From NCBI RefSeq assembly GCF_000284295.1, contig NC_017093.1:1302001-1366000 (forward strand): a stretch of 64,000 nt of DNA, read 5' to 3'. The position numbers and the translations under genes were made by a program. Origin of the DNA: Actinoplanes missouriensis 431. Lineage in GTDB: Bacteria > Actinomycetota > Actinomycetes > Mycobacteriales > Micromonosporaceae. Below the pieces are notes generated by a model. It saw only the letters and a program-made list of their open reading frames with translations, was not told the DNA's origin and ran no database searches. Positions 42,079 to 51,608 of the stretch are shown here, piece by piece. Positions within the stretch are counted from its first letter, which is position 1. Each line of letters begins with the position of its first letter.

Positions 42079-43511
42079 TCGATGGCCGCCTTCCAGCGGG
42101 TGATGCCTTCTTCGCGTCGCTCGAGCGACCAGGTCGGCTGCCAGCGCCGGTCCTCGTGCCAGTTGGCGCGCAGGTCGTCGACGGAGTGCCAGAAGCCGAC
42201 CTGGAGCCCGGCCGCGTACGCGGCGCCCAGCGCGGTCGTCTCGGCGACGGCGGGCCGGCTCACCGGCACGCCGAGGATGTCGGCCTGCAGCTGCATGCAG
42301 AGCGCGTTGCCGGTCACGCCGCCGTCGACCTGCAGGCAGTCCAGGGTGGTGCCGGAGTCCTGCGCCATCGCCTCGACCACGTCGCGGGTCTGGTAGCAGA
42401 TCGCCTCGAGCGCGGCCCGGGTGATGTGCGCGGCGGTGTGGTAACGGGACAGCCCGACGATCGCGGCCCGGGCGTCCGGCCGCCAGTACGGTGCGAACAG
42501 CCCGGAGAACGCCGGGACGAAGCAGATGCCGGCGCTGTCCTCCACCTCGGCGGCGAGGGTTTCGCTCGCCGCGGCCGAGTCGAGCACGCCGAGCTGGTCG
42601 CGCAGCCACTGGATGGCGGCGCCGGCCACCGCGATCGACCCCTCCAGCGCGTAGGTGACGGTCGAGCCGAACTGGTAGCCGACCGTGGTGATCAGTCCGT
42701 GGCTGGAGCGGACCGGTGTGCTGCCGGTGTTCATCAGCAGGAAGCCGCCGGTGCCGTAGGTGCACTTGGCCTCGCCGGGGGCGAAACAGGTCTGCCCGAA
42801 GAGCGCGGCCTGCTGGTCACCGATCGCGGCGGCGATCGGCACCCCCTCGAAGTGTCCGTAGATCTCGGCGGACGGCCGGATCTCCGGGAGCATCGCGCGG
42901 GTGATCCCGAAGAGGTCGAGCAGCTGCTGATCCCACTGGAGCGATTCGAGATCCATCAGCATGGTGCGGCTGGCGTTCGTCACGTCGGTGAGGTGCTGAC
43001 CGCCGGTGAGGTTCCAGATCAGCCAGCTGTCGATGGTCCCGAACAGCACGTCGCCGGCCTCGGCGCGGGCCCGCAGCCCGTCCACGTTCTCCAGCAGCCA
43101 TTGGATCTTCGTGGCGGAGAAGTAGGTGGCCGGCGGAAGGCCGGTGCGGTCCCGGACGAACGCCGCGTCGAGGCGGGAGACCAGGGCATCGGTACGGGTG
43201 TCCTGCCACACGATCACGTTGTGACAGGGCTTCCCGGTCGTCCGGTCCCAGGCGACCACGCTCTCCCGCTGGTTCGTGATCCCGATCGCGGCCAGGTCAC
43301 CCGACGTGAGCCCGGCCTCGGCGAGCGCCACGCTGATCGTCTTCAGCGTGTTCTCCCAGATCTCCGTCGCGTCGTGCTCGACCCAGCCGGCGGCCGGCAG
43401 GATCTGCCGGTGCTCGATCTGGTGCCGGGCGATCTCCCGGCCGGCCCGGTCGAAAATCATGAAGCGTGTGCTGGTGGTGCCTTGATCGATCGCGCCGACG
43501 AAGTGCGCCAC
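42054..43511 (-). CDS. glpK: glycerol kinase (copy 1)
   Basis: This is a FGGY-family kinase that phosphorylates glycerol with ATP, 485 residues. It has [16 protein letters not shown] (phosphate loop), [31 protein letters not shown] (adenosine-binding) and [13 protein letters not shown]. The GTG at 43511 follows GGAGG by about 6 bases and gives the normal N-terminus; an upstream in-frame ATG is rejected. It diverges from the IclR gene across a palindrome-bearing promoter. It clearly differs from the second glpK at 44353, so the duplication is old. Confidence 0.95.
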   Translation of the reverse strand: MAHFVGAIDQGTTSTRFMIFDRAGREIARHQIEHRQILPAAGWVEHDATEIWENTLKTISVALAEAGLTSGDLAAIGITNQRESVVAWDRTTGKPCHNVIVWQDTRTDALVSRLDAAFVRDRTGLPPATYFSATKIQWLLENVDGLRARAEAGDVLFGTIDSWLIWNLTGGQHLTDVTNASRTMLMDLESLQWDQQLLDLFGITRAMLPEIRPSAEIYGHFEGVPIAAAIGDQQAALFGQTCFAPGEAKCTYGTGGFLLMNTGSTPVRSSHGLITTVGYQFGSTVTYALEGSIAVAGAAIQWLRDQLGVLDSAAASETLAAEVEDSAGICFVPAFSGLFAPYWRPDARAAIVGLSRYHTAAHITRAALEAICYQTRDVVEAMAQDSGTTLDCLQVDGGVTGNALCMQLQADILGVPVSRPAVAETTALGAAYAAGLQVGFWHSVDDLRANWHEDRRWQPTWSLERREEGITRWKAAIDRTLGWVG

Positions 43512-43579
43512 AGAACCTCCCTGATCGCCTGCGGAGAGGTGCGACGTTAGGGAGCGCAGCACCCCGGGGCAACGCCGCG

Positions 43580-43598
43580 CGTGCGACAATGTCGCACG
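43580..43598. promoter_or_regulatory. palindromic operator overlapping the IclR-type regulator start
   Basis: GTGCGACAATGTCGCAC is a perfect 8-bp inverted repeat around a single A (43581-43597), extended to 9 bp by a flanking C-G pair. It lies between divergent glpK and the regulator and contains the regulator's ATG at its centre. This is the expected site for autoregulation and shared control by an IclR dimer. Confidence 0.65.
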
Positions 43599-44356
43599 TG
43601 CCGGGCCTGATCCAGTCCATCGAGCGGTCCTCCGCCGTGCTGCGGCTGCTCGCCGCCGACCGGCTGCGGGTCGGTGAGGTGGCCGAGGCGCTCGACCTGC
43701 CCAAGTCCACCGCGCACAGCATCCTGCGCACGCTGGAGCACGTCGGCTTCGTCGAGCAGGATCCGCGCACCACGCGGTACCGGCTGGGCCGGGGCGTGCT
43801 GGAGCTGCGGACGGCCGGATTCGACGTCAACGAGCTGCGGGCCCGCGCGCTGGACTGGGCGGACACGCTCGCCGCGCGCAGCGGCCAGGAGGTGCGCATC
43901 GGCGTGCTGCGGGACCGCCGGGTGCTCGTCGTGCACCACGTGTTCCGGCCGGACGACTCGGCCCAGTCGATGGGCATCGGCCGGACACTCCCGGCGCACG
44001 CCACGGCTCTCGGCAAGACGCTGCTCGCCTACCATCCGACGGCGGCTGCCGGGCTGGCTCGGGACGGCTTGGACGCGTACACACGGAGGACCGTGACCCA
44101 GCGCCAGGATCTGGCCCGGCAATTGGGTGAGGCCCGGGTGCGGGGGTGGGGTTTCGTGGTCGAGGAACGGCAGGCCGGGGAGGCCGCGATCGCGGCGCCG
44201 CTGCGCACGATCGGTGGCCTGGTGGTCGGCGCGATCGGCATCTCCGGACCGGTCGAGGTCCTCTGCGACACCCGGCGGCAGGCCCGGCCGGCGCTCGTCG
44301 AGCACGTGTGCGCGAGCGCCCGGTCCATCTCCCGCGATCTGGCGGCCGGATCGTGA
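43589..44356 (+). CDS. IclR-family regulator of glycerol genes (GylR-like)
   Basis: This is a 255-residue IclR protein. The N-terminal winged helix-turn-helix is [39 protein letters not shown]. The C-terminal effector domain has [36 protein letters not shown] and [16 protein letters not shown]. Flanking glpK genes on both sides match the arrangement of Streptomyces gylR with the glycerol operon, so control by glycerol-3-phosphate is likely. The ATG at 43589 lies inside the palindrome; GTG 43598 is an alternative start. Its stop overlaps the next glpK start by GTGA. Confidence 0.9.
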   Translation: MSHVPGLIQSIERSSAVLRLLAADRLRVGEVAEALDLPKSTAHSILRTLEHVGFVEQDPRTTRYRLGRGVLELRTAGFDVNELRARALDWADTLAARSGQEVRIGVLRDRRVLVVHHVFRPDDSAQSMGIGRTLPAHATALGKTLLAYHPTAAAGLARDGLDAYTRRTVTQRQDLARQLGEARVRGWGFVVEERQAGEAAIAAPLRTIGGLVVGAIGISGPVEVLCDTRRQARPALVEHVCASARSISRDLAAGS

Positions 44357-45825
44357 GCCTCTCGATGAGCGACAGGTACGTGCTCGCGATCGACCAGGGG
44401 ACCACCTCGACGCGCTGCATCCTGTTCGACCGCCGGGCGACAGTGGTCTCGGTGGTGCGCGGCGAGCATCCGCAGTCCTACCCGCGACCGGGCTGGGTGG
44501 AGCACGACGCGGCCCGGATCTGGCGGGACGTGCAGCGGCTGATCCGCAAGGCGCTGCGCGAGGCCGGGATCGGGCTGGACCAGGTCGCCGCGATCGGGAT
44601 CGCCAACCAGCGCGAGACGGTGGTGCTCTGGGACCGGGCGACCGGGCAGCCGGTGGCGCCGGCGATCTCCTGGCAGGACACCCGCACGGAGGAGTTGGTC
44701 GCCCGCCTCGACGCCGGGTTCGTGCGGGAGCGCACCGGGTTGCCACCGGCCACCTACTTCTCCGCCGCCAAGATCCAATGGTTGCTGGCGGAGCACGATC
44801 TCGGCGCGCGGGCGGCACGGGGTGAGGTGCTGTTCGGGACCATGGACAGCTGGCTGATCTGGAACCTGACCGGCGGGTCGCATCTGACCGACGTGACGAA
44901 CGCCAGCCGTACCATGTTGATGGATCTTGAATCGTTGGAGTGGGACGGCGAACTCCTGGACCGGTTCGCGATTCCGCGCGCGATGCTGCCGGAAATCCGC
45001 TCGTCAGCGGAGATCTACGGGCATTTCGAGGGTACGCCCATCGCCGCCGCCATCGGTGACCAGCAGGCCGCGCTCTTCGGGCAGACCTGTTTCGCCCCCG
45101 GCGAGGCCAAGTGCACCTACGGCACCGGCGGCTTCCTGCTGATGAACACCGGGACGACCCCGGTCCGCTCCCGCCACGGGCTGATCACCACGGTCGGCTA
45201 CCGGATCGGCGACGAACCGCCGGTCTTCGCCCTGGAGGGCTCGATCGGCACGGCCGGTTCGCTGGTCCAGTGGGTGCGCGACGGGCTCGACCTGATCGGC
45301 ACCGCGTCGGAGATCGAGACCCTGGCCGCGACCGTCGACGACAACGGCGGCTGCTACATCGTGCCGGCCTTCTCCGGCCTGTTCGCGCCGTACTGGCGCA
45401 GCGAGGCCCGCGGGGTGATCGTCGGGCTGACCTCCTACATCACCAAGGGTCACCTGGCCCGGGCGGTCCTGGAGGCGACCGGCTGGCAGACCCGGGACGT
45501 GGTCGACGCGATGAACGCCGACGCCGGCCTGACGCTGACCTCGCTCAGCGTCGACGGCGGCATGACCGCGGACAACCTGCTGATGCAGTTCGTCGCGGAC
45601 GTGCTGCAGGTGCCGGTGGTCCGGCCGATGGTGGCCGAGACGGTGTCGCTCGGCGCCGCCTACGCGGCCGGTCTGGCTGTCGGATACTGGTCCGACCTGC
45701 GGGATCTGCGAGCCAATCGGCATCCCGCCGGTCGCTGGGTGCCGGCCATGGACCTGGAGAAACGCGCCGCGGAGTACGCGAACTGGCGTCGCGCGGTGGA
45801 GTGCGCGGTGTTGTTCAGCCGATAA
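44353..45825 (+). CDS. glpK: glycerol kinase (copy 2)
   Basis: This is a 490-residue FGGY kinase, closely similar in all motifs to copy 1 ([64 protein letters not shown]). It is translationally coupled to the IclR gene by GTGA; ATG 44365 is an alternative. The two kinases share long exact blocks but differ at both termini. They may differ in regulation, or one may act on a related polyol. It is transcribed with the regulator, unlike copy 1. Confidence 0.93.
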   Translation: MSLSMSDRYVLAIDQGTTSTRCILFDRRATVVSVVRGEHPQSYPRPGWVEHDAARIWRDVQRLIRKALREAGIGLDQVAAIGIANQRETVVLWDRATGQPVAPAISWQDTRTEELVARLDAGFVRERTGLPPATYFSAAKIQWLLAEHDLGARAARGEVLFGTMDSWLIWNLTGGSHLTDVTNASRTMLMDLESLEWDGELLDRFAIPRAMLPEIRSSAEIYGHFEGTPIAAAIGDQQAALFGQTCFAPGEAKCTYGTGGFLLMNTGTTPVRSRHGLITTVGYRIGDEPPVFALEGSIGTAGSLVQWVRDGLDLIGTASEIETLAATVDDNGGCYIVPAFSGLFAPYWRSEARGVIVGLTSYITKGHLARAVLEATGWQTRDVVDAMNADAGLTLTSLSVDGGMTADNLLMQFVADVLQVPVVRPMVAETVSLGAAYAAGLAVGYWSDLRDLRANRHPAGRWVPAMDLEKRAAEYANWRRAVECAVLFSR

Positions 45826-45882
45826 ACATTCTTCGATATGTTGGCGGTGACTTTTCTTACCGGACGGGAAGGAAGTTCCACC

Positions 45883-47376
45883 GTGCGCAGACTGCTCACC
45901 GCAGCACTCGCCGCCGCCCTCATCCTCGTCGGCACCCCGGCAATGGCACATCCTAAGGCCGCACCCACCCCCGGTGGCCCCGGAGTGGGCGACGAGTACT
46001 ACCCGGACTACGGCAACAGCGGGTACGACGTCTCCCACTACGACATCCGGCTGCGCTACACGCCGGCCACCGACCGGCTCACCGGCACCACCACGATCCT
46101 GGCGAAGGCCACCCAGGACCTGAGCCGGCTCAACCTCGACTTCCTGCTGGACGTCTCGTCGGTACGGGTCAACAACCGTCCTGCCACGTTCACCCGGGAG
46201 GGCGAGCACGAACTCGTCGTCACCCCGGCCCGCCCGGTCGCGGCCGGCGGCGCGCTCACCATCGTCGTGCAGTACGCGGGCGTGCCCTCCACCGAGGTCG
46301 GCGCCGGGTACACCGCGTGGATCCGTACCCCGGACGGCGCCCTCGCCGTCGGTGAGCCGGAGATCGCCTGGTGGTGGTACCCGAGCAACGACCACCCGTC
46401 GGACAAGGCCACCTTCGACGTCTCGGTGTCGGTGCCGGACGGCGTCGAGGCGATCAGCAACGGCATCCAGCCGCGGCCGCCGGTCCGCGAGACGCTCGGG
46501 TACACCCGGTGGAGCTGGCGGTCGCTGAAGCCGCAGGCCACCTACCTGACGTTCCTCGCGGTCGGCCAGTACGACGTCACCACGGACACCACCGAGAACG
46601 GGCTGCCGGTCTACAACGCGTATTCGCAGCTGCTCAGCGAGGAGTTCCGGTTCGCGGCGGAGGCCAGTGTGGAGCGGACCGCGGAGATCGTGGACTGGGA
46701 GAGCACGGTGTTCGGCCCGTACCCGTTCGAGGCACTCGGCGGCGTGGTCACGCCGCCGGACACGCTCGGTTTCGCGCTGGAGACCCAGACCCGGCCGAAC
46801 TACTCGTCCGCGTTCTTCCGGCGCGGCGCCAACACCTACGTGGTCGCTCACGAGAACGCCCACCAGTGGTTCGGTGACTCGGTCTCGGTGGCCGAGTGGA
46901 AGCACATCTGGCTTAACGAGGGCTTCGCCAGTTACGCCGAGTGGCTCTGGTCGGAGAAGAACGACGAGGGCACCGCGCAGGAGATCTTCGACTACCTGTA
47001 CGCGACGTACCCCGACGACGCGGACATCTGGACCACCGCCCCGGCCGAGCCGGGCGTGGAGCAGTTGTTCGGTGACGCCGTCTACGACCGGGGCGCCATG
47101 ACCCTGCACCAGCTGCGCCTCGCCGTCGGCGACGAGGACTTCTTCGAGATCGTGCGGACCTGGGCGGCGACGCAGAAGTACGGCAACGCCACCACCGAGG
47201 AGTTCATCGCCCTCGCCGAGAAGATCTCCGGGGAGGACCTGGACGCGCTCTTCGAGGCGTGGCTCTTCACACCGTCGAAGCCGGTGGTCGCACAGACGCT
47301 CGCGCTGCGGTCGGCGCCTCAGGCGCCGAAGTCGTGGGCCGCGATCAGCGCGGCCCACGACCTGCTGCACCACTAG
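45883..47376 (+). CDS. secreted M1-family metallopeptidase
   Basis: This 497-residue aminopeptidase-N-like enzyme has a signal peptide (RRLLTAALAAALILVGTPAMA), so it is exported and soluble. The zinc site is AHENAHQWFGDSV (HExxH near 323) with the second Glu in WLNEGFASYAEW about 19 residues later. The family's GAMEN-type substrate motif appears degenerate (FALETQ). GTG 45883 follows GGAAGG; an upstream ATG (45838) would spoil the signal peptide. It is convergent with the esterase, 4 bases apart. Confidence 0.9.
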   Translation: MRRLLTAALAAALILVGTPAMAHPKAAPTPGGPGVGDEYYPDYGNSGYDVSHYDIRLRYTPATDRLTGTTTILAKATQDLSRLNLDFLLDVSSVRVNNRPATFTREGEHELVVTPARPVAAGGALTIVVQYAGVPSTEVGAGYTAWIRTPDGALAVGEPEIAWWWYPSNDHPSDKATFDVSVSVPDGVEAISNGIQPRPPVRETLGYTRWSWRSLKPQATYLTFLAVGQYDVTTDTTENGLPVYNAYSQLLSEEFRFAAEASVERTAEIVDWESTVFGPYPFEALGGVVTPPDTLGFALETQTRPNYSSAFFRRGANTYVVAHENAHQWFGDSVSVAEWKHIWLNEGFASYAEWLWSEKNDEGTAQEIFDYLYATYPDDADIWTTAPAEPGVEQLFGDAVYDRGAMTLHQLRLAVGDEDFFEIVRTWAATQKYGNATTEEFIALAEKISGEDLDALFEAWLFTPSKPVVAQTLALRSAPQAPKSWAAISAAHDLLHH

Positions 47377-47380
47377 GGTC

Positions 47381-49099
47381 CTAGCGGACCGGGTGCGCGG
47401 CGAACTGTTCGGCGTGCAGTGCGAAGGACCGGTCCAGCTTCGGCATCCAGTACGCGTCGTCGTGCCGCCCAGCTCCGAGCTGATAGTCGTGCTTGACGCC
47501 CTTCGCGGCGAGCGCGGTGCTCATCTGCTGGGCGGCCGCGCCGAACCGGTACTCGTCGGAGTCACCGCCGTCGAAGTAGAACCGGTGCCGGTTCAGCTCG
47601 GCGGCGGACATCCCGGCGACCAGGGTGAGCGGCCGGAGGCCGGCGTTCGCGGCGCGTTCCTCGGTGGTGCCGACCAGCGGCGCGAGGCTGAGCGCGCCCA
47701 TGTGGCTGGCGATCGAGCTGAACACGTCCGGATTTTTCAGGCCGAGCGTGAACGCGCCCTGCCCGCCCATCGACACACCGCTGATGCCCCGGTGGTCGCG
47801 GTCCGGGATGGTCCGGTAGACCCGGTCCACCATCGGCACGATCTCGTTGACGATCATCGAGCGGAAGTTGCCGGCGGAGGTGTCGACGTACCAGCCGCTG
47901 TCGCCGTCCGGGAAGACCACGATCGCGTTCACACCCAGCTTGTCGAGCACGGTGTCGATGTCCCGTGCCTCCCACTCGATGTTGCTGCCGTTGAAGCCGT
48001 TGAGCATGTAGACCACCGGGAACCGCTTCGCCGTCGTCCGGGTGTAGCCCTTCGGCAGGTAGACGTTGAACTGCGCCCGCCGCTTCATCGCGGCCGAGTC
48101 GTAGTCGTCCCGGAAGAACCGGGCGTGATCACCGATCTCCACGAGCTTGCGCGGGTCGAGATAGAGCAGCTCCCGGGTGGTGGGCAGACCGGTCCAGGTG
48201 CGGATGGTGTCCACCACGAGGCGACCCTGCGCGTCGACGAACACCTCCGCCTGGCTGTCGGTCAGCGTGACCTTGCCCTTCTTCAGCAGCGCGCGCAGCT
48301 CGGTGATCCGGCGCTCCGCGGTGTCACCCTGGTGGAAGAAACCCGAGGCCAGCGTTGCGGCATAGCCGCGGACATCCCCGGCGGCCACGGCGCGATGCTG
48401 CCGGCTCAGCACGGCACAGGCCTGCGCCAATTGGGTACGGGTGGCAGCGGTCCCGGTGACGCCGGCGAGTGCCCGCAGCCGTGCCTTGGAGAAGAGGCCG
48501 ACCGGTCCCTGGTAGAAGCCGCCGCCCCCGGTGCCGTCGTAGATCCGCACGGCGAGCACGTTGGTGGCGCCCCACCGGAGCAGCCCGTCGGCCGGGTAGT
48601 ACTCCCGCGGAACCTCCCATGTCGAGTCGAACGACGGCGGGAAGCCGCCGGTGTGCCCGATCTCGGTGCCGTTGAGGAAGACCTGGTCCGCGTCGTCGAT
48701 CTTGCCGAGCGCCGCGATGATCGTGGAGTCGGTGACGCCGGCGGGGCGGGCCGGCAGCGTGAAGCTCTTGCGGTACCAGGCGTAGCCGTCGTAACCGGAG
48801 AGGTCGGCGTGGTCACCCCAGTTGTCCGGGACGCTCCAGTCGCGCCAGGTGGTGTCCGCGAAGGACGGGTCGGACCAGGCGGTGTCGTCGCCGGTGGTGA
48901 ACTTCCATCCGCTGCCGGCGAGATCCACCCCGAAGTCGACGGAACCGGTGGTGGCGCAGGACGTGTCGGTGGGTTTCGGGCCGGGTCGTGACCCGGCCGT
49001 AGCCGATGTGGGAACGTTCACACATGCCAGCGAAAGGACGAGGGCGCTCAGCAGAGCGGTGACCGAACGACGGGAAGGACGGTGAGTTGTTGGTGACAT
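47381..49099 (-). CDS. secreted esterase with N-terminal galactose-binding-like domain
   Basis: This is a 572-residue exported protein with signal peptide VTALLSALVLSLACVNVPTSATA. Residues about 50-200 resemble the jelly-roll N-terminal domain of GH2 enzymes (WSDPSFADTTWRDWSVPDNWG, YAWYRKSFTLP, DADQVFLNGTEIGHTGG). A helical linker domain (FFHQGDTAERRITELRALL) follows. The C-terminal alpha/beta hydrolase is of the esterase-D type: FPVVYMLNGFNGSNIEW, GISGVSMGGQGAF (nucleophile Ser) and AGRHDDAYW (His). It is probably a carbohydrate esterase. ATG 49099 follows GAGAGG. Confidence 0.87.
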   Translation of the reverse strand: MSPTTHRPSRRSVTALLSALVLSLACVNVPTSATAGSRPGPKPTDTSCATTGSVDFGVDLAGSGWKFTTGDDTAWSDPSFADTTWRDWSVPDNWGDHADLSGYDGYAWYRKSFTLPARPAGVTDSTIIAALGKIDDADQVFLNGTEIGHTGGFPPSFDSTWEVPREYYPADGLLRWGATNVLAVRIYDGTGGGGFYQGPVGLFSKARLRALAGVTGTAATRTQLAQACAVLSRQHRAVAAGDVRGYAATLASGFFHQGDTAERRITELRALLKKGKVTLTDSQAEVFVDAQGRLVVDTIRTWTGLPTTRELLYLDPRKLVEIGDHARFFRDDYDSAAMKRRAQFNVYLPKGYTRTTAKRFPVVYMLNGFNGSNIEWEARDIDTVLDKLGVNAIVVFPDGDSGWYVDTSAGNFRSMIVNEIVPMVDRVYRTIPDRDHRGISGVSMGGQGAFTLGLKNPDVFSSIASHMGALSLAPLVGTTEERAANAGLRPLTLVAGMSAAELNRHRFYFDGGDSDEYRFGAAAQQMSTALAAKGVKHDYQLGAGRHDDAYWMPKLDRSFALHAEQFAAHPVR

Positions 49100-49231
49100 C
49101 GAGCCTCTCCCAGAAGCCTTGTGCACAAAAACACACACGAAACGTGGTGGACGCACACTCGCAACATTCGAGATCGATGTCAATGGCCCGGTCGCCCCGG
49201 GATCTCTCCGCAGCCGGGGCGACCGGATCGC

Positions 49232-51433
49232 TCAGCCGCCGCTCGGGGTGCGGGTGCTGAGCAGGGCGCTCAGGCCGCCGGCGCGGTGCAGCTTCTGCCA
49301 GCCGAGGCGGATGCCGCCGAGGGCCGCCAGCACCGACTGGATCAGCACGAGGTACATCAGCTGGCGGTAGACGAACTGCTGCAGCGGGACCATCAGGACC
49401 GGTGTGAGCTTCTCGCCGTCGAGCCGGAACGCATACACCGTGCTGGCGATCTGGATGCCGAGCATGGCGAGCCACGCGGTGGCGGTCTCCACCGGGTCCA
49501 GGAACAGGAACCCGTAGATCAGAAAGACGTCGATCAGCGGGGAGAGCAGCGGCATGAGGGTCTGGAAGAGCAGCAGGTTGAGCAGGCCGCGACGGCCGAA
49601 CCGGCCGCCCGTGCCGCGCTCGACGAGCGTGCCGCGGTGCTTCCACATCGCCTGCATGGTGCCGTAACTCCACCGGTAGCGCTGACGCCACAGCTGCGAG
49701 ATCGTGGTGGGCGCCTCGGTCCAGGCGCGGGCGTGCTCCTCGTACACCACCCGCCAGCCGGCCCGGATGATCGCGATGGTGAGGTCGGTGTCCTCCGCCA
49801 GGGTGTCGTCGGACAGGCCGTCGACCTGGCGCAGCGCCTCCCGGCGGAACGCGCCGATCGCGCCCGGGACGGTCGCCATGCAGCGCATCACGTCGTACGC
49901 GCGGCGGTCGATGCTGAACCCGACGACGTACTCGATGTGCTGCCAGAGGGCGATCAGTCCCTTCCGGTTGGCGACCTTGGCGTTGCCGGCGACCGCGCCG
50001 ATCGTGGCGTCGGCGAAGGGCTGCACGAGCAGGCGTACGGTGTCCGGCTCGAAGACCGTGTCACCGTCCATCATCACCACGACCTCGGTGTCGGCCGCCG
50101 CGATCCCGGTGTTCAGCGCCGCCGGCTTGCCGCTGTTCGGCTGCCAGATCACCGTGACGTTCGGATAGCCGAGCCGTTCGGCGATCTCCGCGGTGCCGTC
50201 GGTGGAGCCGTCGTCCACCACGATGATCCGGATCGGGTGGGTGCTGGCGGCGAGTGACCGCACGGTGTCGGCGATGCACTCCTTCTCGTTGTACGCCGGG
50301 ACGATCACCGTGACCGGCTCGGTGTACGGCCGTCCCCAGGTGTTCGGGACCACGCCCCCGGCTCGTCGCCGGCCCGTGCGGTGCCGGTTCGCGTGCCGGC
50401 GGCCGAGGATCAGCATCACCGCCAGCCGGCCCACCGTGAGCACGCCGAAGAGCAGCAGCAGCCCGGAGAACCAGATGGTGGTGTTCCGGGCGATCTGCAC
50501 CGCGCCGACCAGGCTCGTGCCGATCACCAGCTCCTGGGTGGTGGCCTTCGGGTTGACCGTCTCCATGCCGGTGAGCGCCGCGATCGTGGTGAACGTGTAG
50601 CCCTGCTCCAGCAGCTCCGGGATCACCGTGGCGAGTGCCTCGGCGGTGTTCGACCGGTCGCCGCCGCCGTCGTGGAAGAGCAGGACCGCGCCCTCGCCGT
50701 CCTCCGGGGTGACCGCCTCGACGATGTCGGCGTTCGTCACGCCGGACTCCCAGTCGCGGCTGTCCAGGTCGTTGACCACGGTGAGGTAACCGCTCGCGCC
50801 CATCTCGGCCATCACCGACCAGTTGGTGTCGTCCAGCGCCGCCACGGTCGACGAGTACGGCGGGCGGAAGATCACGCTGGTCACCCCGGCGGCGCCGGCC
50901 AGCGCGTACTGGGTTTCCTGCATCTCCACCGTGCGCCGCCACTCGCCCTTGCCGGACATCTCCGGGTGGGTGAACGTGTGTACGCCGACCTCGTTGCCCT
51001 CGGCGATCACGCGGCGGACCAGGTCGGGATACTTGCTGATCTCCGAGCCGATCATGAAGAACGTGGCCGGCACGTCGTACTTCTCCAGGACGTCCAGGAT
51101 CTCCGGGGTGTACTCCGGGTCCGGGCCGTCGTCGAAGGTCAGCACGATCTGCTTGGCGCCGGCCTCGACGGTCGTGGTGGTGGTCCCGTCGGTCTGGATG
51201 ATCGGGCCGCCGGTCAGCGCCGCGTCGGGGACCTGGTCGGTCTGCGCGGTGGATTCGATCGCGCCGTCCTGGGTGAACTCGCCCTCGACGAGTCCGTTCA
51301 CCAGCAGGATGCTCGCGAACAGGGTGAGCAGCACCGCGAAGATCACCCAGCGGGGTTCGGGCACGCGGATGCGCCGCCTGCTCGGTGGCGAATTCCCGGA
51401 TGGTTTCGCCTTCCCCGACGTGTAGACACTCAC
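49232..51433 (-). CDS. bifunctional polysaccharide deacetylase / GT2 glycosyltransferase
   Basis: This is a 733-residue fusion. One N-terminal membrane span (WVIFAVLLTLFASILLVNG) precedes an extracellular NodB-type deacetylase (IVLTFDDGPDPEYTPEIL, the H-x-F-T-H in VGVHTFTHPEM, and RPPYSS). A second span at about 340 leads to a cytoplasmic family-2 transferase (VIVPAYNEKECI, VVDDGSTDGT, MMDGDTVF, and QRYRWSYG, the QxxRW motif of hyaluronan/chitin synthases), then C-terminal membrane helices. It is predicted to synthesise and de-N-acetylate a GlcNAc-type polysaccharide. GTG 51433 follows GAAAGG. Confidence 0.92.
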   Translation of the reverse strand: MSVYTSGKAKPSGNSPPSRRRIRVPEPRWVIFAVLLTLFASILLVNGLVEGEFTQDGAIESTAQTDQVPDAALTGGPIIQTDGTTTTTVEAGAKQIVLTFDDGPDPEYTPEILDVLEKYDVPATFFMIGSEISKYPDLVRRVIAEGNEVGVHTFTHPEMSGKGEWRRTVEMQETQYALAGAAGVTSVIFRPPYSSTVAALDDTNWSVMAEMGASGYLTVVNDLDSRDWESGVTNADIVEAVTPEDGEGAVLLFHDGGGDRSNTAEALATVIPELLEQGYTFTTIAALTGMETVNPKATTQELVIGTSLVGAVQIARNTTIWFSGLLLLFGVLTVGRLAVMLILGRRHANRHRTGRRRAGGVVPNTWGRPYTEPVTVIVPAYNEKECIADTVRSLAASTHPIRIIVVDDGSTDGTAEIAERLGYPNVTVIWQPNSGKPAALNTGIAAADTEVVVMMDGDTVFEPDTVRLLVQPFADATIGAVAGNAKVANRKGLIALWQHIEYVVGFSIDRRAYDVMRCMATVPGAIGAFRREALRQVDGLSDDTLAEDTDLTIAIIRAGWRVVYEEHARAWTEAPTTISQLWRQRYRWSYGTMQAMWKHRGTLVERGTGGRFGRRGLLNLLLFQTLMPLLSPLIDVFLIYGFLFLDPVETATAWLAMLGIQIASTVYAFRLDGEKLTPVLMVPLQQFVYRQLMYLVLIQSVLAALGGIRLGWQKLHRAGGLSALLSTRTPSGG

Positions 51434-51608
51434 GCAAATACCTTTCATATCGTGTGGGACAGGTCACTTAATTCGCTGTAGGCCAGGGTTCGCTCCGTTT
51501 CTTTCCCGGTCGAATCGCACACAGATTGTGTACGTGCTGTGTCCGGATTGATCGCTTAGGCGCGAATAGCTAAGTGTTGATATGACCGAGAAATGCAACT
51601 ATCTCGGC

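Noticed and set aside
45004..47373. 789-codon antisense frame over glpK and the M1 peptidase
   Set aside because: It spans two well-supported genes on the other strand and its low-complexity Arg/Gly/Val composition is that of a shadow frame.
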